A DNA stretch of 64,000 nucleotides from Enterococcus xiangfangensis (GCF_005405365.1 NZ_BJDX01000003.1:300278-364277), one strand, 5' to 3'. Numbered from the stretch's first letter, positions 33,183 through 41,469 are shown. Made by a program: numbers and translations. Notes: generated by a model not told the origin, from the sequence alone.

Positions 33183-33854
33183 GTGAAAAAAATAATTACA
33201 TTTATCGTGTTCGTGTTGATCGTGATTTTATCCGCTTACCAGTTTGGGCTAGTCGATTTTCTGACCGATATTGCTGGACTAAGAGAGTATTTAGAAAATC
33301 TCGGCTGGTGGGGCTATCTAATTTTCATCGTTTTATCGATTGTCGTGGCTGTCTTTTTGTTACCAGGACAATTCTTAGCTATTGTCGGTGGACTTGCCTA
33401 TGGCGGCTTTATCGGCGGACTACTGACGGTTATTGGCGCTTCAATCGGCGCAAGTATTTCTTTTGTAATTGGTAAATATGTAGCAAGAGACTATATTTTA
33501 CAGCGCTTCGGTAACGATCCGACTTTTCAAAAAATTGAACAAGGTGTTCGAGATAACGGTCTGTCGTTTTTGATTTTTACACGTTTAGTTCCGGTTTTTC
33601 CTTTTGCCATTCAAAGTTATGCTTACGCGATGACACCGATGAGCCTCAAAAAATTTAGTTTGATTTCTTGTTTGACTATGATGCCAGCTAGCTTTATCTA
33701 TGCCTTTATGGCTTCTGAAATCGCTGCGAAAGGGGTCTCGTTGACTTTGTTAATAGAACTGACAGCCGCTGGAATTCTTTTAGCGCTGCTAGCCTATTTG
33801 CCAAAGAGAATCAGTAAAAAAATCAATCGCTTAAGCTCGGAATATAAAAAGTGA
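33183..33854 (+). CDS. TVP38/TMEM64-family membrane protein
   Basis: 223 residues, about six hydrophobic segments, with the SNARE-associated/VTT-domain core: LPGQFLAIVGGLAYG, the GASIGASISFVIGKY helix and FTRLVPVFPFAIQSY. GTG 33183 follows RBS GGAAAGGAG. E. coli YdjX and YdjZ, encoded next to ynjABCDE, belong to this family, so its presence at the end of this operon strengthens the comparison. VTT proteins act in lipid scrambling or membrane transport in other systems; the role here is unknown. Confidence 0.85.
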   Translation: MKKIITFIVFVLIVILSAYQFGLVDFLTDIAGLREYLENLGWWGYLIFIVLSIVVAVFLLPGQFLAIVGGLAYGGFIGGLLTVIGASIGASISFVIGKYVARDYILQRFGNDPTFQKIEQGVRDNGLSFLIFTRLVPVFPFAIQSYAYAMTPMSLKKFSLISCLTMMPASFIYAFMASEIAAKGVSLTLLIELTAAGILLALLAYLPKRISKKINRLSSEYKK

Positions 33855-33880
33855 AATAAGGAAGCTGTCTATTCATAGTT

Positions 33881-33919
33881 AAAGGGCTATGACAACTAGT
33901 TGTCACTGCCCTTTCTTTT
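33881..33919 (+). terminator. Terminator of the 13-gene ynj-like operon
   Basis: AAAGGGC...GACAAC, loop TA, GTTGTC...GCCCTTT with one internal mismatch region, followed by a T-rich tract. It is the first good terminator after the rhodanese gene, supporting a single ~10.4 kb operon. Confidence 0.75.
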
Positions 33920-33952
33920 AGTTTATAAGCCGGTTGCTTGCTCAAAGAATGA

Positions 33953-34273
33953 CTAGATGAAAATATAGAGAACAGTATAGATGTAATAAGCTAATACCAA
34001 TAATGCAACAATACACGAGAACTTAGCTAAAAGACCGCCACGGGCAGACTTGGGAGCCTGATGAGAATGGGATCGTCTGCGGGGAGTTTCTTCTTCAATA
34101 GCCAAATTTTTAGGTTTTTGCGGACGCAAGAGAACGACCGCGAGTAAATCAATAAATAATAATCCTTGTAAAACGATACTAACGATAAAGATAATTTGAT
34201 CTCCTTGAACCAACCTGAATAGAAATAGGATGATCATTAGAAGGTCAAATAGCAGTGTCAATAAAAGCGTCAT
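33953..34273 (-). CDS. Small membrane protein, unknown
   Basis: 106 residues with two N-terminal membrane segments, a charged cytoplasmic stretch (RPQKPKN...ETPRRRSHSHQAPKS) and a C-terminal membrane helix. RBS AAGGAG precedes ATG 34273. No family recognised. Single gene. The ~270 bases between it and the autolysin (34274-34546) are AT-rich, with no feature beyond a weak promoter-like TTGTTA-N17-GAATAT near 34468. Confidence 0.6.
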   Translation of the reverse strand: MTLLLTLLFDLLMIILFLFRLVQGDQIIFIVSIVLQGLLFIDLLAVVLLRPQKPKNLAIEEETPRRRSHSHQAPKSARGGLLAKFSCIVALLVLAYYIYTVLYIFI

Positions 34274-34546
34274 AATAAAGCTCCTTCAAATAATTCAGAA
34301 TAAATATGCTTTATTATAGCATAGAACAAATAAAAAAATTACGAATTCTTTGTGAATGATTCAATCGACTAATCACGATAGAGTCTAGAAATCTAAAGCT
34401 ACAAGTATTTATGAAGGTACATTTTATCTTCAATAAGAGGCAAAAATATTTTACTTTATGATCAAATTTTGTTACTTTATAAATGGTAAAAGAATATAAA
34501 AAAATATTTATAACTATTTATTGATAATTATTATTTGGAGGATGTT

Positions 34547-35662
34547 ATGGATTACAAAAAAATATTTTATTTGATAATTTTATTGGGGAGTTTTGGACCA
34601 GCGACAGTGGTTCACGGAGAAGAAACAGTCAATACCAGTTCGCCTGAAGTCAGTGATAAAATAGAAAGTATCGATGAGACAGAATATGACTCATTAGGAA
34701 ATCTGCAATTTTACCATCCAATCCCATTCGAAGAGTTTACTTTAGAACCACCCGCTTTTAGCAGGTCGGCACAAAACACTCAGCAAGCATTTATTAATCA
34801 AGTAGCTCCGACAGCGAAAGTTCTAGCAAGTAATAATAATTTATATGCTTCAGTGATGATTGCACAAGCAATTGTTGAAAGTGGATGGGGGAGCAGCACC
34901 CTCTCTAAAGCACCGAACCATAACTTATTTGGAATCAAAGGAGAATATAACGGTCAATCGGTGACGATGAAAACACAAGAATGGAGCGAAAAAGATGGTT
35001 GGTATTATATAAACGCAAAATTTAGAAAGTACCCCTCGTATAAAGAGTCCTTACAAGATAACGTAACTATTTTGAAACGAACTTCTTTTCCGGCGGGGAA
35101 TTATTATTATTCCGGTGCTTGGAAAAGCAATACAAAATCTTATAAAGATGCAACCGCATGGTTGACGGGTAGATATGCAACCGCTCCTAATTATGGTTCG
35201 ACACTGAACAGTGTTATTGCTACGTATAACTTGACACAGTATGATACGAATAGTTCTGCAGTACAAACAAATGCCATGTATCGCCTATATAATCCAAACA
35301 GCGGAGAACATTTTTATACAGCGAATGCTGCAGAACGGGATAATATTAGAAAAGCTGGTTGGCGTTATGAAGGAATCGGTTGGCAGGCGCCTAGAAGTGG
35401 TTCGCCAGTCTATCGCTTGTATAATCCAAATGCTGGCGATCATCATTATACGCCGCATCTCGCTGAAAAAAATCACCTAGTAAAAGTTGGTTGGCGTTAT
35501 GAAGGAATTAGCTGGTATTCAGGCGGAAGCAAAGCTCTTTATCGGCTGTACAATCCAAATGCAAAAGCTGGGGCCCATCACTATACATTGCTCCAAAACG
35601 AACGTGACAATCTAATCAAACATGGTTGGCGCAACGAAGGAATCGGTTGGTATGGACAATAA
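34547..35662 (+). CDS. Secreted GH73 N-acetylglucosaminidase with three DUF5648-type repeats
   Basis: 371 residues. Signal peptide about 1-24; GH73 (glucosaminidase/FlgJ-like) domain about 85-230 with the catalytic-Glu motif [19 protein letters not shown] and [11 protein letters not shown]. Then come three ~40-residue repeats starting YRLYNPN (H-x-YT...GWR-x-EGI-x-W), as in DUF5648, which often end cell-wall enzymes and may bind wall polymer. The start is ATG 34547 after GGAGGATGTT; an upstream in-frame TTG at 34535 overlaps the RBS. It hydrolyses peptidoglycan glycan strands during growth or daughter-cell separation. Monocistronic with its own terminator. Confidence 0.87.
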   Translation: MDYKKIFYLIILLGSFGPATVVHGEETVNTSSPEVSDKIESIDETEYDSLGNLQFYHPIPFEEFTLEPPAFSRSAQNTQQAFINQVAPTAKVLASNNNLYASVMIAQAIVESGWGSSTLSKAPNHNLFGIKGEYNGQSVTMKTQEWSEKDGWYYINAKFRKYPSYKESLQDNVTILKRTSFPAGNYYYSGAWKSNTKSYKDATAWLTGRYATAPNYGSTLNSVIATYNLTQYDTNSSAVQTNAMYRLYNPNSGEHFYTANAAERDNIRKAGWRYEGIGWQAPRSGSPVYRLYNPNAGDHHYTPHLAEKNHLVKVGWRYEGISWYSGGSKALYRLYNPNAKAGAHHYTLLQNERDNLIKHGWRNEGIGWYGQ

Positions 35663-35663
35663 T

Positions 35664-35700
35664 AAAAAACCTCGATGAAAAAATTCATCGAGGTTTTTTT
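35664..35700. terminator. Bidirectional terminator
   Basis: AAAAAACCTCGATGAA and TTCATCGAGGTTTTTT form a near-perfect stem that works for both the autolysin gene and the convergent small gene. Confidence 0.9.
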
Positions 35701-35917
35701 AATCAACATCAGAGATTTCTGAAATAATAAAGAAGCTATGAAGGCTGTCCACTGAGTAATCATATTTCTTCCCTATCTCACGCAAAATTTGTTGGTTAGA
35801 CTTTATGACCGGTTCTTTTCCATCGTATAAAGCGTCTATTTGAAGATGAATTTCGAAAGGTTTTTTGTCCTCCAACACTAAGGGTTTTTTAAAGAAATAT
35901 CCAGTAATCTTTTTCAT
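35699..35917 (-). CDS. Hypothetical small protein, 72 residues
   Basis: A soluble 72-residue protein starting MKKITGYFFKKPL with RBS AAGGAGCAC, reading into the shared terminator at its stop. No recognised family, membrane segment or metal motif. The predicted fold would be short strands plus two helices. The good RBS and the matched terminator argue that it is real. Confidence 0.6.
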   Translation of the reverse strand: MKKITGYFFKKPLVLEDKKPFEIHLQIDALYDGKEPVIKSNQQILREIGKKYDYSVDSLHSFFIISEISDVD

Positions 35918-36003
35918 GGAATGTGCTCCTTTTGTTCTATTTTGTTATATATTACATCAGTAGAAGGAGTAAAACCAGAAATAAGCTCTATAACAAATGT
36001 TAT

Positions 36004-36324
36004 TTAAATTAGTCGCAACAAAGCGATTCCCAAAACGCCGGTCAAGACAATTTTCATGAGGTCATTTGTTCGAATCCCAACGATCAGAGCTGGGACACAA
36101 GCGATAATTTCAGGGAAACGAAGGGTTGGAAAATGACCTTCGTGGAAATTTAAAAGGCTTTGTAACAGCAGCGCGGTTAAAATCGTCATTGGCAGATAAC
36201 TTAAAAATCTTTCCAAGATAGGCGGCAGCGTGATTGCTTTAGTTAAAACAAATGGTAAGATTCGTGGGATCCAGGTGACTAAGGTACAACCTAAAATTAT
36301 TAATAAATAATAAGAATTACTCAT
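36004..36324 (-). CDS. azlD: AzlD-family branched-chain amino acid export subunit
   Basis: 106 residues with about four membrane segments. The start YLLIILGCTLVTWIPRILPF and the FLSYLPMTILTALLLQSL segment are typical of AzlD/YgaH-like small subunits. It overlaps the azlC stop by eight bases, so the two subunits are translationally coupled. Together they export branched-chain amino acids or analogues (AzlCD in B. subtilis confers 4-azaleucine resistance). Confidence 0.87.
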   Translation of the reverse strand: MSNSYYLLIILGCTLVTWIPRILPFVLTKAITLPPILERFLSYLPMTILTALLLQSLLNFHEGHFPTLRFPEIIACVPALIVGIRTNDLMKIVLTGVLGIALLRLI

Positions 36325-37027
36325 TGTTGATCAGCACCCCCGTTAAACAACCGAATAAAGTTGACAAAATAACAGAGAGTTCGGCAGTAACAAAGCGCAT
36401 CAAAAGAAATAGGCTAATCGATGTCACGGCCAAAATGATCAGTGTTTTGTTTTTTCTTTTTTTAAGCGGTAGTTGGACTTGGAATAGAAAGAGACCAAGA
36501 AACATGGCTGTCAGTGCAAAATCAAATCCGAATATCGTTGGATCAGGAATAAAATTTCCTAATAATGCACCAAGAATAGTTGAAAGGATCCAAACCAAAT
36601 AAGCGGTGATATTTAAACCATGCATCCAATTGCTGGTGACATTTTTTTCTTTAGCAAGAGCAGCTGTCAACACACCGTACGATTCATCTGTCAGCAGTGT
36701 TCCAATCGCAATACCGTTGACTAAGGAATCTTCTTTGAAATAATGGGCGACAGAAAGACTCATCAGAAGATGGCGTAGATTAACAAGAAAGATCGTAAAG
36801 ACGATTGATAGAACAGGCGCACCAATTAAAATCAAGCCGCAGAGAATAAATTGAGCACTGCCTGCATAGACAAATGTAGACATTAAAAATATTTGCCAAA
36901 TAGCCAGATGAGCAGATTTTCCTACGATTCCCATGGCGATTCCAATTCCCAAATATCCCATGACTGTTGGAATACAATCTCTTATACCGTCAGAGAAGCT
37001 AGAAGTTTGTGTTGATTGATTATTCAT
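36317..37027 (-). CDS. azlC: AzlC-family branched-chain amino acid exporter, large subunit
   Basis: 236 residues with about seven membrane segments. The N-terminal GIRDCIPTVMGYLGIGIAMG, FVYAGSAQFI and LVNLRHLLMSLS motifs are characteristic of AzlC/YgaZ. RBS GAGAGGGTGA precedes ATG 37027. It forms an exporter with the downstream azlD. A terminator hairpin lies ahead of the gene on the same strand (37094-37152), so transcription may be attenuated. Confidence 0.9.
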   Translation of the reverse strand: MNNQSTQTSSFSDGIRDCIPTVMGYLGIGIAMGIVGKSAHLAIWQIFLMSTFVYAGSAQFILCGLILIGAPVLSIVFTIFLVNLRHLLMSLSVAHYFKEDSLVNGIAIGTLLTDESYGVLTAALAKEKNVTSNWMHGLNITAYLVWILSTILGALLGNFIPDPTIFGFDFALTAMFLGLFLFQVQLPLKKRKNKTLIILAVTSISLFLLMRFVTAELSVILSTLFGCLTGVLINNE

Positions 37028-37093
37028 CCGGTCACCCTCTCATTTTGTTTTAATCATATTAGAACAAATCTAATGAAAAAACAAGAGGCAGAA

Positions 37094-37152
37094 ATAAAAA
37101 GAGCAACAACCCAATGATAACAAGTGATCAATTGGTGGGGAAATTGTTGCTC
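37094..37152 (-). terminator. Terminator-type hairpin upstream of azlC
   Basis: On the minus strand GAGCAACAA...TTGTTGCTC closes a stem with an inner CCAAT/ATTGG pairing, followed by TTTTTATTT. It lies 67 bases before the azlC start. It may be an attenuator for azlCD or the end of a short transcript; no tRNA-sensing T-box sequence is present. Confidence 0.5.
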
Positions 37153-37252
37153 ACTTTATTTTATCATAAAAATATTGAATAAAAACTAAAAAAAATACTT
37201 TTTTGAACGAAAGTGATAAAAAATATTTTTATTTGAGCGGAATGTCTTTAGT

Positions 37253-37281
37253 TTTATAGAAAGATCTGTTTGAGGTATAAT
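37253..37281 (+). promoter_or_regulatory. Promoter of the universal stress protein gene
   Basis: A perfect TATAAT at 37276-37281 with a weak TTTATA 17 bases upstream, 24 bases before the start codon. Confidence 0.5.
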
Positions 37282-37304
37282 AGCCACAAGAGGAGGCGTT
37301 TTCA

Positions 37305-37736
37305 GTGAAAGAAAGTTATCATAAGATTCTTGTTGCAACGGACGGGTCAACTGCTTCAACCAATGCTTTTAATGAAGCATTAAATATTGCTGAACGCAAC
37401 GGGGCAAAACTTTTTATCATTACAGTAGTCGATTACAAATTTTCAATTGGCGATCCGGCATTTATCAATGACGCATTGAAATTTCATCTTAATAATGCTG
37501 AAATCGAATTGGAGCAGCTGACGGCTAATTCAGCATTAAATCAACTGGATTATGAAACAAAAATTGATTCAGGAAATCCTAAACGCAAGATCATTGATTA
37601 CGCATTGGAAATTCAAGCAGATCTGATCATTCTTGGTGCAACCGGCCGAGGCGCAGTCGAACAAGCATTAGTTGGCTCAACTGCGGAATATGTCATCAAT
37701 CATGCACATTGCAATGTTATGGTAGTCAAATCTTAA
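37305..37736 (+). CDS. Universal stress protein (UspA family)
   Basis: 143 residues with the complete Usp fold: N-terminal HKILVATDGS, and the ATP-binding motif G-x2-G-x9-GST (GATGRGAVEQALVGST) followed by HAHCNVMVVK. The motif indicates an ATP-binding member. GTG 37305 follows RBS AGAGGAGG. Expressed alone under its own promoter and terminator; likely induced in stationary phase or stress. Confidence 0.92.
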   Translation: MKESYHKILVATDGSTASTNAFNEALNIAERNGAKLFIITVVDYKFSIGDPAFINDALKFHLNNAEIELEQLTANSALNQLDYETKIDSGNPKRKIIDYALEIQADLIILGATGRGAVEQALVGSTAEYVINHAHCNVMVVKS

Positions 37737-37754
37737 TCAATGTTTCAACACTCA

Positions 37755-37792
37755 AAAAAGTTTTTGCTTTGACCAAAGCAAAAACTTTTTTT
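37755..37792 (+). terminator. Terminator after the universal stress gene
   Basis: AAAGTTTTTGCTTTG and CAAAGCAAAAACTTT form a 15 bp stem followed by T. Confidence 0.9.
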
Positions 37793-37930
37793 ATGTGCTT
37801 AATTCTTGTTAAGCCCTTAAACTGAAAAACTTCTCCTACAGTCTTAAAGCGACCATTTTTTGCATCAAGCGTTGCGACACTAAGCTCAGAGCCTTGGTTG
37901 ATGGTATTTAAAAATATTTTTTCGCATTAG

Positions 37931-37951
37931 TGGTAGTCAAAATGGTAGTCA
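37931..37951. repeat. Short tandem direct repeat near the tRNA-Gln 3' side
   Basis: TGGTAGTCA occurs at 37931-37939 and again at 37943-37951, three bases apart, about 70 bases from the 3' end of the tRNA. Short repeats of this kind can be integrase arm sites, but no integrase is present. Purpose unknown. Confidence 0.3.
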
Positions 37952-37967
37952 GCCCTAATGTTATATC

Positions 37968-38003
37968 AAAAAAATAACGGTCAACCCGTTAAGGAAGACC
38001 GTC
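37968..38003 (-). terminator. Terminator after tRNA-Gln
   Basis: On the minus strand ACGGTC, a 14-base loop, GACCGT and then T7. It lies 20 bases past the tRNA 3' end. Confidence 0.7.
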
Positions 38004-38022
38004 ATATCAATTGTTGTAGCTA

Positions 38023-38095
38023 TTGGGATAGCAGGGCTCGAACCTGCACTCTTCTGATTCAGAGTCAGACGCCTTACCAGTTTGGCCATATCCCA
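38023..38095 (-). tRNA. tRNA-Gln (anticodon CUG)
   Basis: A 73-nt cloverleaf on the minus strand. Acceptor TGGGATA/TATCCCA with discriminator A and the U1-A72 end pair typical of tRNA-Gln; D arm GCC/GGC; anticodon stem TCTGA/TCAGA with loop CTCTGAA (anticodon CTG, reads CAG); T arm GCAGG-TTCGAGC-CCTGC. CCA is not encoded. A CAG-specific isoacceptor is an addition to the usual UUG one. Confidence 0.93.
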
Positions 38096-38149
38096 CTAAG
38101 AACAGAAAGTATTATAACTCTAGTTTTTCTATTCTTCAAATAAAGCGAC

Positions 38150-38548
38150 TTATTTTTTTTGACTGGCTTGTTTTAATGCCGCTAAAACTAAGTTGCCGTC
38201 AGCAAAACCAAGATTGATTTTAATAATCTCAGTTTTAAAAACCAAAGTCAAACGGATGCCGTTTAGTCTCTTTTTGCCGCTGATTTCTTGACATTGATAC
38301 AAATTATAGCGATAGGCTTTTTGTTTACTTAGTGCATAGAGGGTATTTCCAGAAAGCCCATAAGCCGTCAAGCCTTCCTGCTTTTTCAGACTTTCATATT
38401 TATGAAAGCCGATAAAAGAAAAAGTAAAATTTGTTTTGGGAAATGCTTGTAAGAAACGATCGAATAAAAGCATACCTTTGTCTTCATTCGTATTGTAATT
38501 GATTCCATATTTTTTAGTGAATTGATAAAGCTCGCTTGCTGTATTCAT
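38150..38548 (-). CDS. Hypothetical protein, possible bacterial PH-like domain
   Basis: 132 residues, soluble. The first half is helical (ASELYQFTKKYGINY) and the second half is strand-rich with alternating hydrophobics (GLTAYGLSGNTLYALS...IRLTLVFKTEIIKINLGF) and a closing helix, as in small bacterial PH-like domains. This is a fold impression, not a family match. It lies just upstream (5') of the tRNA-Gln gene on the same strand. Confidence 0.55.
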   Translation of the reverse strand: MNTASELYQFTKKYGINYNTNEDKGMLLFDRFLQAFPKTNFTFSFIGFHKYESLKKQEGLTAYGLSGNTLYALSKQKAYRYNLYQCQEISGKKRLNGIRLTLVFKTEIIKINLGFADGNLVLAALKQASQKK

Positions 38549-38608
38549 AATAACCTCGCTCTGTTTGATACTTTTAGTATAAGGGTTTCTATTAATAGAA
38601 ACAATGGG

Positions 38609-39136
38609 TCAGCGATTGAAACGGCGGGTATTGATGAATTCAGAAACAGCCATGGTAATCAACAAGAACCCAAAAATTTGAAAGAGAATCATCATACTAC
38701 TGAAAGGGTTGAACAAGAGAAAAAAGCCGGCGATCATCAGCAACGCACTATAAATCATTTGACCAGTAACTGGAAAACCATTTTTCTTAGCCGTCCAGTT
38801 TTGCATAAATTGTCCAATCGAAAAAATCAAAATGAGGAAACCTAAGAACATCGGTAAAATACTGATGATCCCTTTTGAAAACCACAGAACAACGAATGCG
38901 ATGATGACACGGGTGATTCCACCGGTAGTTTCAAAGCCGACATTTCCGGTATATTTTTTCGCTCTCAAGCCGCGAATAATCTGCAAAATGCCTAAAATCA
39001 ACAGATAGAAGAAAATAATATAAACGATTCCCTTAAAAACACTTTGCGGTGAAAGTAAGGTGGCAATTCCGAGAATTAGATAACAAGCGCTCCTCAGATA
39101 GCCATATTTTTTGATTGAATCGATAAAATTTGACAT
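38609..39136 (-). CDS. DUF308/HdeD-like membrane protein
   Basis: 175 residues with six membrane segments in three pairs, in the style of DUF308/HdeD proteins (YLILGIATLLSPQSV, VLWFSKGIISILPMFLG, IAGFFLLFNPFSSM). The start is ATG 39136 (MSNFIDS) eight bases after AAGGAG; a GTG at 39145 lies too close. Members are linked to acid or general stress tolerance, but function here is unproven. Confidence 0.75.
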   Translation of the reverse strand: MSNFIDSIKKYGYLRSACYLILGIATLLSPQSVFKGIVYIIFFYLLILGILQIIRGLRAKKYTGNVGFETTGGITRVIIAFVVLWFSKGIISILPMFLGFLILIFSIGQFMQNWTAKKNGFPVTGQMIYSALLMIAGFFLLFNPFSSMMILFQIFGFLLITMAVSEFINTRRFNR

Positions 39137-39295
39137 AAGTATCACTCCTTTAAAATAATTCTACCCGATTCGACGATTTTTTGCGACTGAAGCGAAAAAA
39201 ATAATTGTAAACCATTCCATACTTCGGTATAATTGCGAATAACATTGATCCAAAAGCTAGACGAACAATGAATGTCGATACTGGAGGGCTTACTT

Positions 39296-39499
39296 ATGAA
39301 TGAAGAAGAAATTGAACTAGGAAGAAGTTATCGTTGTCATCCAATTGGTTTTGAAGAAAGTGTGGAAGGCGAAGTAATTTCTAAGATGACGAATTGCGCA
39401 GTCGTTCGTATTAACCAATGTGAAGAGATTGATCAAGAGCAACGAGATGACAAATCTAACATGGTCGTGGTAAAATATTCTAATTTCATTCCAAGTTAG
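39296..39499 (+). CDS. Small DUF2187-like protein
   Basis: 67 residues. The start is ATG 39296 after GGAGG; the longer frame from 39272 includes the RBS. The short beta-rich pattern VEGEVISKMTNCAVVRIN...VVKYSNF resembles the DUF2187/YkvS family of ~65-residue proteins of unknown role. It is followed after 12 bases by the membrane protein at 39512, so the two form an operon. Confidence 0.6.
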   Translation: MNEEEIELGRSYRCHPIGFEESVEGEVISKMTNCAVVRINQCEEIDQEQRDDKSNMVVVKYSNFIPS

Positions 39500-39511
39500 A
39501 AGGCGGTTTTT

Positions 39512-40006
39512 TTGAGTATATTTACAATAATATTGGGGATTTTTACGATCGTTCTGTATGCTTTTTTACTGATGGTTCGCAGAGACATCGTCATCCCAGT
39601 AGTTAAACGGCGAAAGCAAGATCTTTTTTATCTTTTCTTAACAGGTCTAATTCTATGGATTGGTTTCACTAGCTGGCAAGATTTGAATGGCCGTGTTCAG
39701 ACAGTTTTCGCTGCGCTAGTAATGTTGAGTTTTTTGTTGGATAAAAGAGGATTTACTGAAGAGAGTTTGATTCTTTTTAGTTTAGATAATCGTGGAATTC
39801 CTTTAAAGGAGATTGAGCGAGTAGTTTTATTCCAAGAGGAAAGCGGTTTGATCAAACTTAACTATTTTCGAAAAGACCGTCGGGGGCCAATTTTGACCTT
39901 TGATTATTCGCTAACGGAGCTTGTCGTGTTTCTTTCGACACATCTCAACGAAGGAAGTAAGTTAGAAATTTTAACTAAAGACGATCAAGATAAGAACGGT
40001 CAATAA
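39512..40006 (+). CDS. Membrane protein of unknown function, 164 residues
   Basis: One N-terminal membrane helix (about 4-22), then two more (about 40-54 and 65-80), followed by a soluble strand-rich C-terminal domain (GIPLKEIERVVLFQEESGLIKLNYF) that resembles a PH-like fold often seen in small bacterial membrane proteins. TTG start at 39512 with an AGAAGGCGG site. Co-transcribed with the preceding small gene; ends inside the terminator at 40005. Confidence 0.6.
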   Translation: MSIFTIILGIFTIVLYAFLLMVRRDIVIPVVKRRKQDLFYLFLTGLILWIGFTSWQDLNGRVQTVFAALVMLSFLLDKRGFTEESLILFSLDNRGIPLKEIERVVLFQEESGLIKLNYFRKDRRGPILTFDYSLTELVVFLSTHLNEGSKLEILTKDDQDKNGQ

Positions 40007-40032
40007 GATGACGGAAACGTCATCTTTTTTTT
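40005..40032 (+). terminator. Terminator of the 39.3-40.0 kb gene pair
   Basis: AAGATGACG, loop GAAA, CGTCATCTT, then T6. Confidence 0.9.
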
Positions 40033-40091
40033 GTTTGGCAAGTAGCGGACAGTGTCTGATGTGATTGTTCGAAAAACGATTTTTTTGTAAT

Positions 40092-40126
40092 CAAAAAAAG
40101 CAATACTGAATCGATCAGTATTGCTT
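40092..40126 (-). terminator. Terminator of the nitroreductase gene
   Basis: On the minus strand GCAATACTGA, loop TCGAT, TCAGTATTGC and then T7. Confidence 0.85.
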
Positions 40127-40144
40127 TCTATCATTTTTAGCGAA

Positions 40145-40741
40145 TTAGTTGAAAACGCGGAAACGTTCGTCGTCAGCTAAGAATTCTTTTTCGTTTGCTT
40201 CAGCTTCTTTAGAACCGAAGACTAATTGAGAACGTAATTGCCAGTTAGCAGGAATGTTCCATTCTTTTGCGACAGCATCGTCGATAACTGGGTTGTAATG
40301 TTGCAAGTTAGCACCAAGACCAGCTGTTGTTAAAGCAGTCCATGTGTTTGCTGTAGCAATACCATTTGATTGTTCTGCCCAGTCAGGGAAGTTATCTGCA
40401 TACAATGCGAATTGTTCTTGTAAGTTTTTCACAGTATCTGTTTCTTTGAAGAACAATACTGTACCGTAAGCATTACGGAAACCAGCTAGTTTTTCTTGTG
40501 TGTTAGCAAAAGCTTCTGCTGGAGTTAATGGTTTCAACGCTTCTTCAACGATGTTCCATAATTTTTCATGAGCTGCTCCAAATAGAATAACTGCGCGTGG
40601 TGATTGTGCATTGAATGCGGTTGGGCTATTTTTCACAGTATCTTTAATTAGTTCAGTGATTTCTTCTTGTGATAATTTAACGTCGCGGCCTAAAGCGTAA
40701 AATGAACGACGGTTTTTTAATGATTCTAAAAATTGAGACAT
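40145..40741 (-). CDS. Nitroreductase-family FMN oxidoreductase
   Basis: 198 residues starting MSQFLESLKNRRSFYALG, which is the typical nitroreductase beginning (RRSxRxf) binding FMN phosphate. Other family features are SPTAFNAQSPRAVIL and TTAGLGANLQHYNP near the second FMN segment. It reduces nitro compounds, quinones or related substrates with NAD(P)H. ATG 40741 follows AAGGTGG at eight bases; a GTG 12 bases earlier overlaps this RBS. Monocistronic. Confidence 0.87.
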   Translation of the reverse strand: MSQFLESLKNRRSFYALGRDVKLSQEEITELIKDTVKNSPTAFNAQSPRAVILFGAAHEKLWNIVEEALKPLTPAEAFANTQEKLAGFRNAYGTVLFFKETDTVKNLQEQFALYADNFPDWAEQSNGIATANTWTALTTAGLGANLQHYNPVIDDAVAKEWNIPANWQLRSQLVFGSKEAEANEKEFLADDERFRVFN

Positions 40742-40926
40742 AATAAATTCCACCTTTTCTTGTTTTGTTCTTGTTTACAAAGACTACTTTACCATCTTAC
40801 AAAAAGTAAGGAAAGAAATATGCTCGCAAAAACGAAATTTTTTTCAAAGGTGGAGGATTAACCTGCAATAATCCTTTTAAAATATGATAAACTAGCGATA
40901 TTAACGGAGAAAATGGAGGCACATAA

Positions 40927-41469
40927 ATGAATATCAAAGAGATAGGAAAGACGATTCTTTATTTTTTATTTCTAGCAGCTATTTTAATTGGTTTGCGCCA
41001 ATTTGTTTTTACTCCTGTAGTTGTTAAAGGAGATTCGATGGATCCAACATTGATTGATGGTGAACGTGTGATTGCTTTAAAAAATACGGAGATTAAGCGG
41101 TTCGACATCGTTACTTTCCCAGCACCTGATGATCTTGGTAAAAATTACATTAAACGAGTGATTGGATTACCTGGCGACACAGTCGAATATAAAAACGATA
41201 CGCTCTACATCAATGGAAAAAAATACGATGAACCGTATTTGGATGAATTTAAAGGGAAACTGACCGACGATCAACCATTGACTTATGATTTTGATTTAAA
41301 GGAGTTATTCGGTTCGGAAAAAGTTCCGGCGGGTGAATTATTTGTATTAGGTGATAACCGCCGAATCTCAAAGGACAGTCGAATCATCGGTATGATCAAG
41401 AAAAAAGATATTATGGCTGATGTAAAATTCGTTTTTTGGCCACTTGGTCGCTTTGGAACTGTAGACTAG
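40927..41469 (+). CDS. lepB: Signal peptidase I
   Basis: 180 residues: an N-terminal membrane anchor (about 9-27), catalytic Ser37 in GDSMDPTL, catalytic Lys76 in YIKRVIGLPGD, and box E GDNRRISKDSR. It cleaves signal peptides of exported proteins on the outer face of the membrane. RBS AATGGAGG precedes ATG 40927. Gram-positive bacteria often carry several type I signal peptidases; this has the usual short Gram-positive length. Confidence 0.92.
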   Translation: MNIKEIGKTILYFLFLAAILIGLRQFVFTPVVVKGDSMDPTLIDGERVIALKNTEIKRFDIVTFPAPDDLGKNYIKRVIGLPGDTVEYKNDTLYINGKKYDEPYLDEFKGKLTDDQPLTYDFDLKELFGSEKVPAGELFVLGDNRRISKDSRIIGMIKKKDIMADVKFVFWPLGRFGTVD

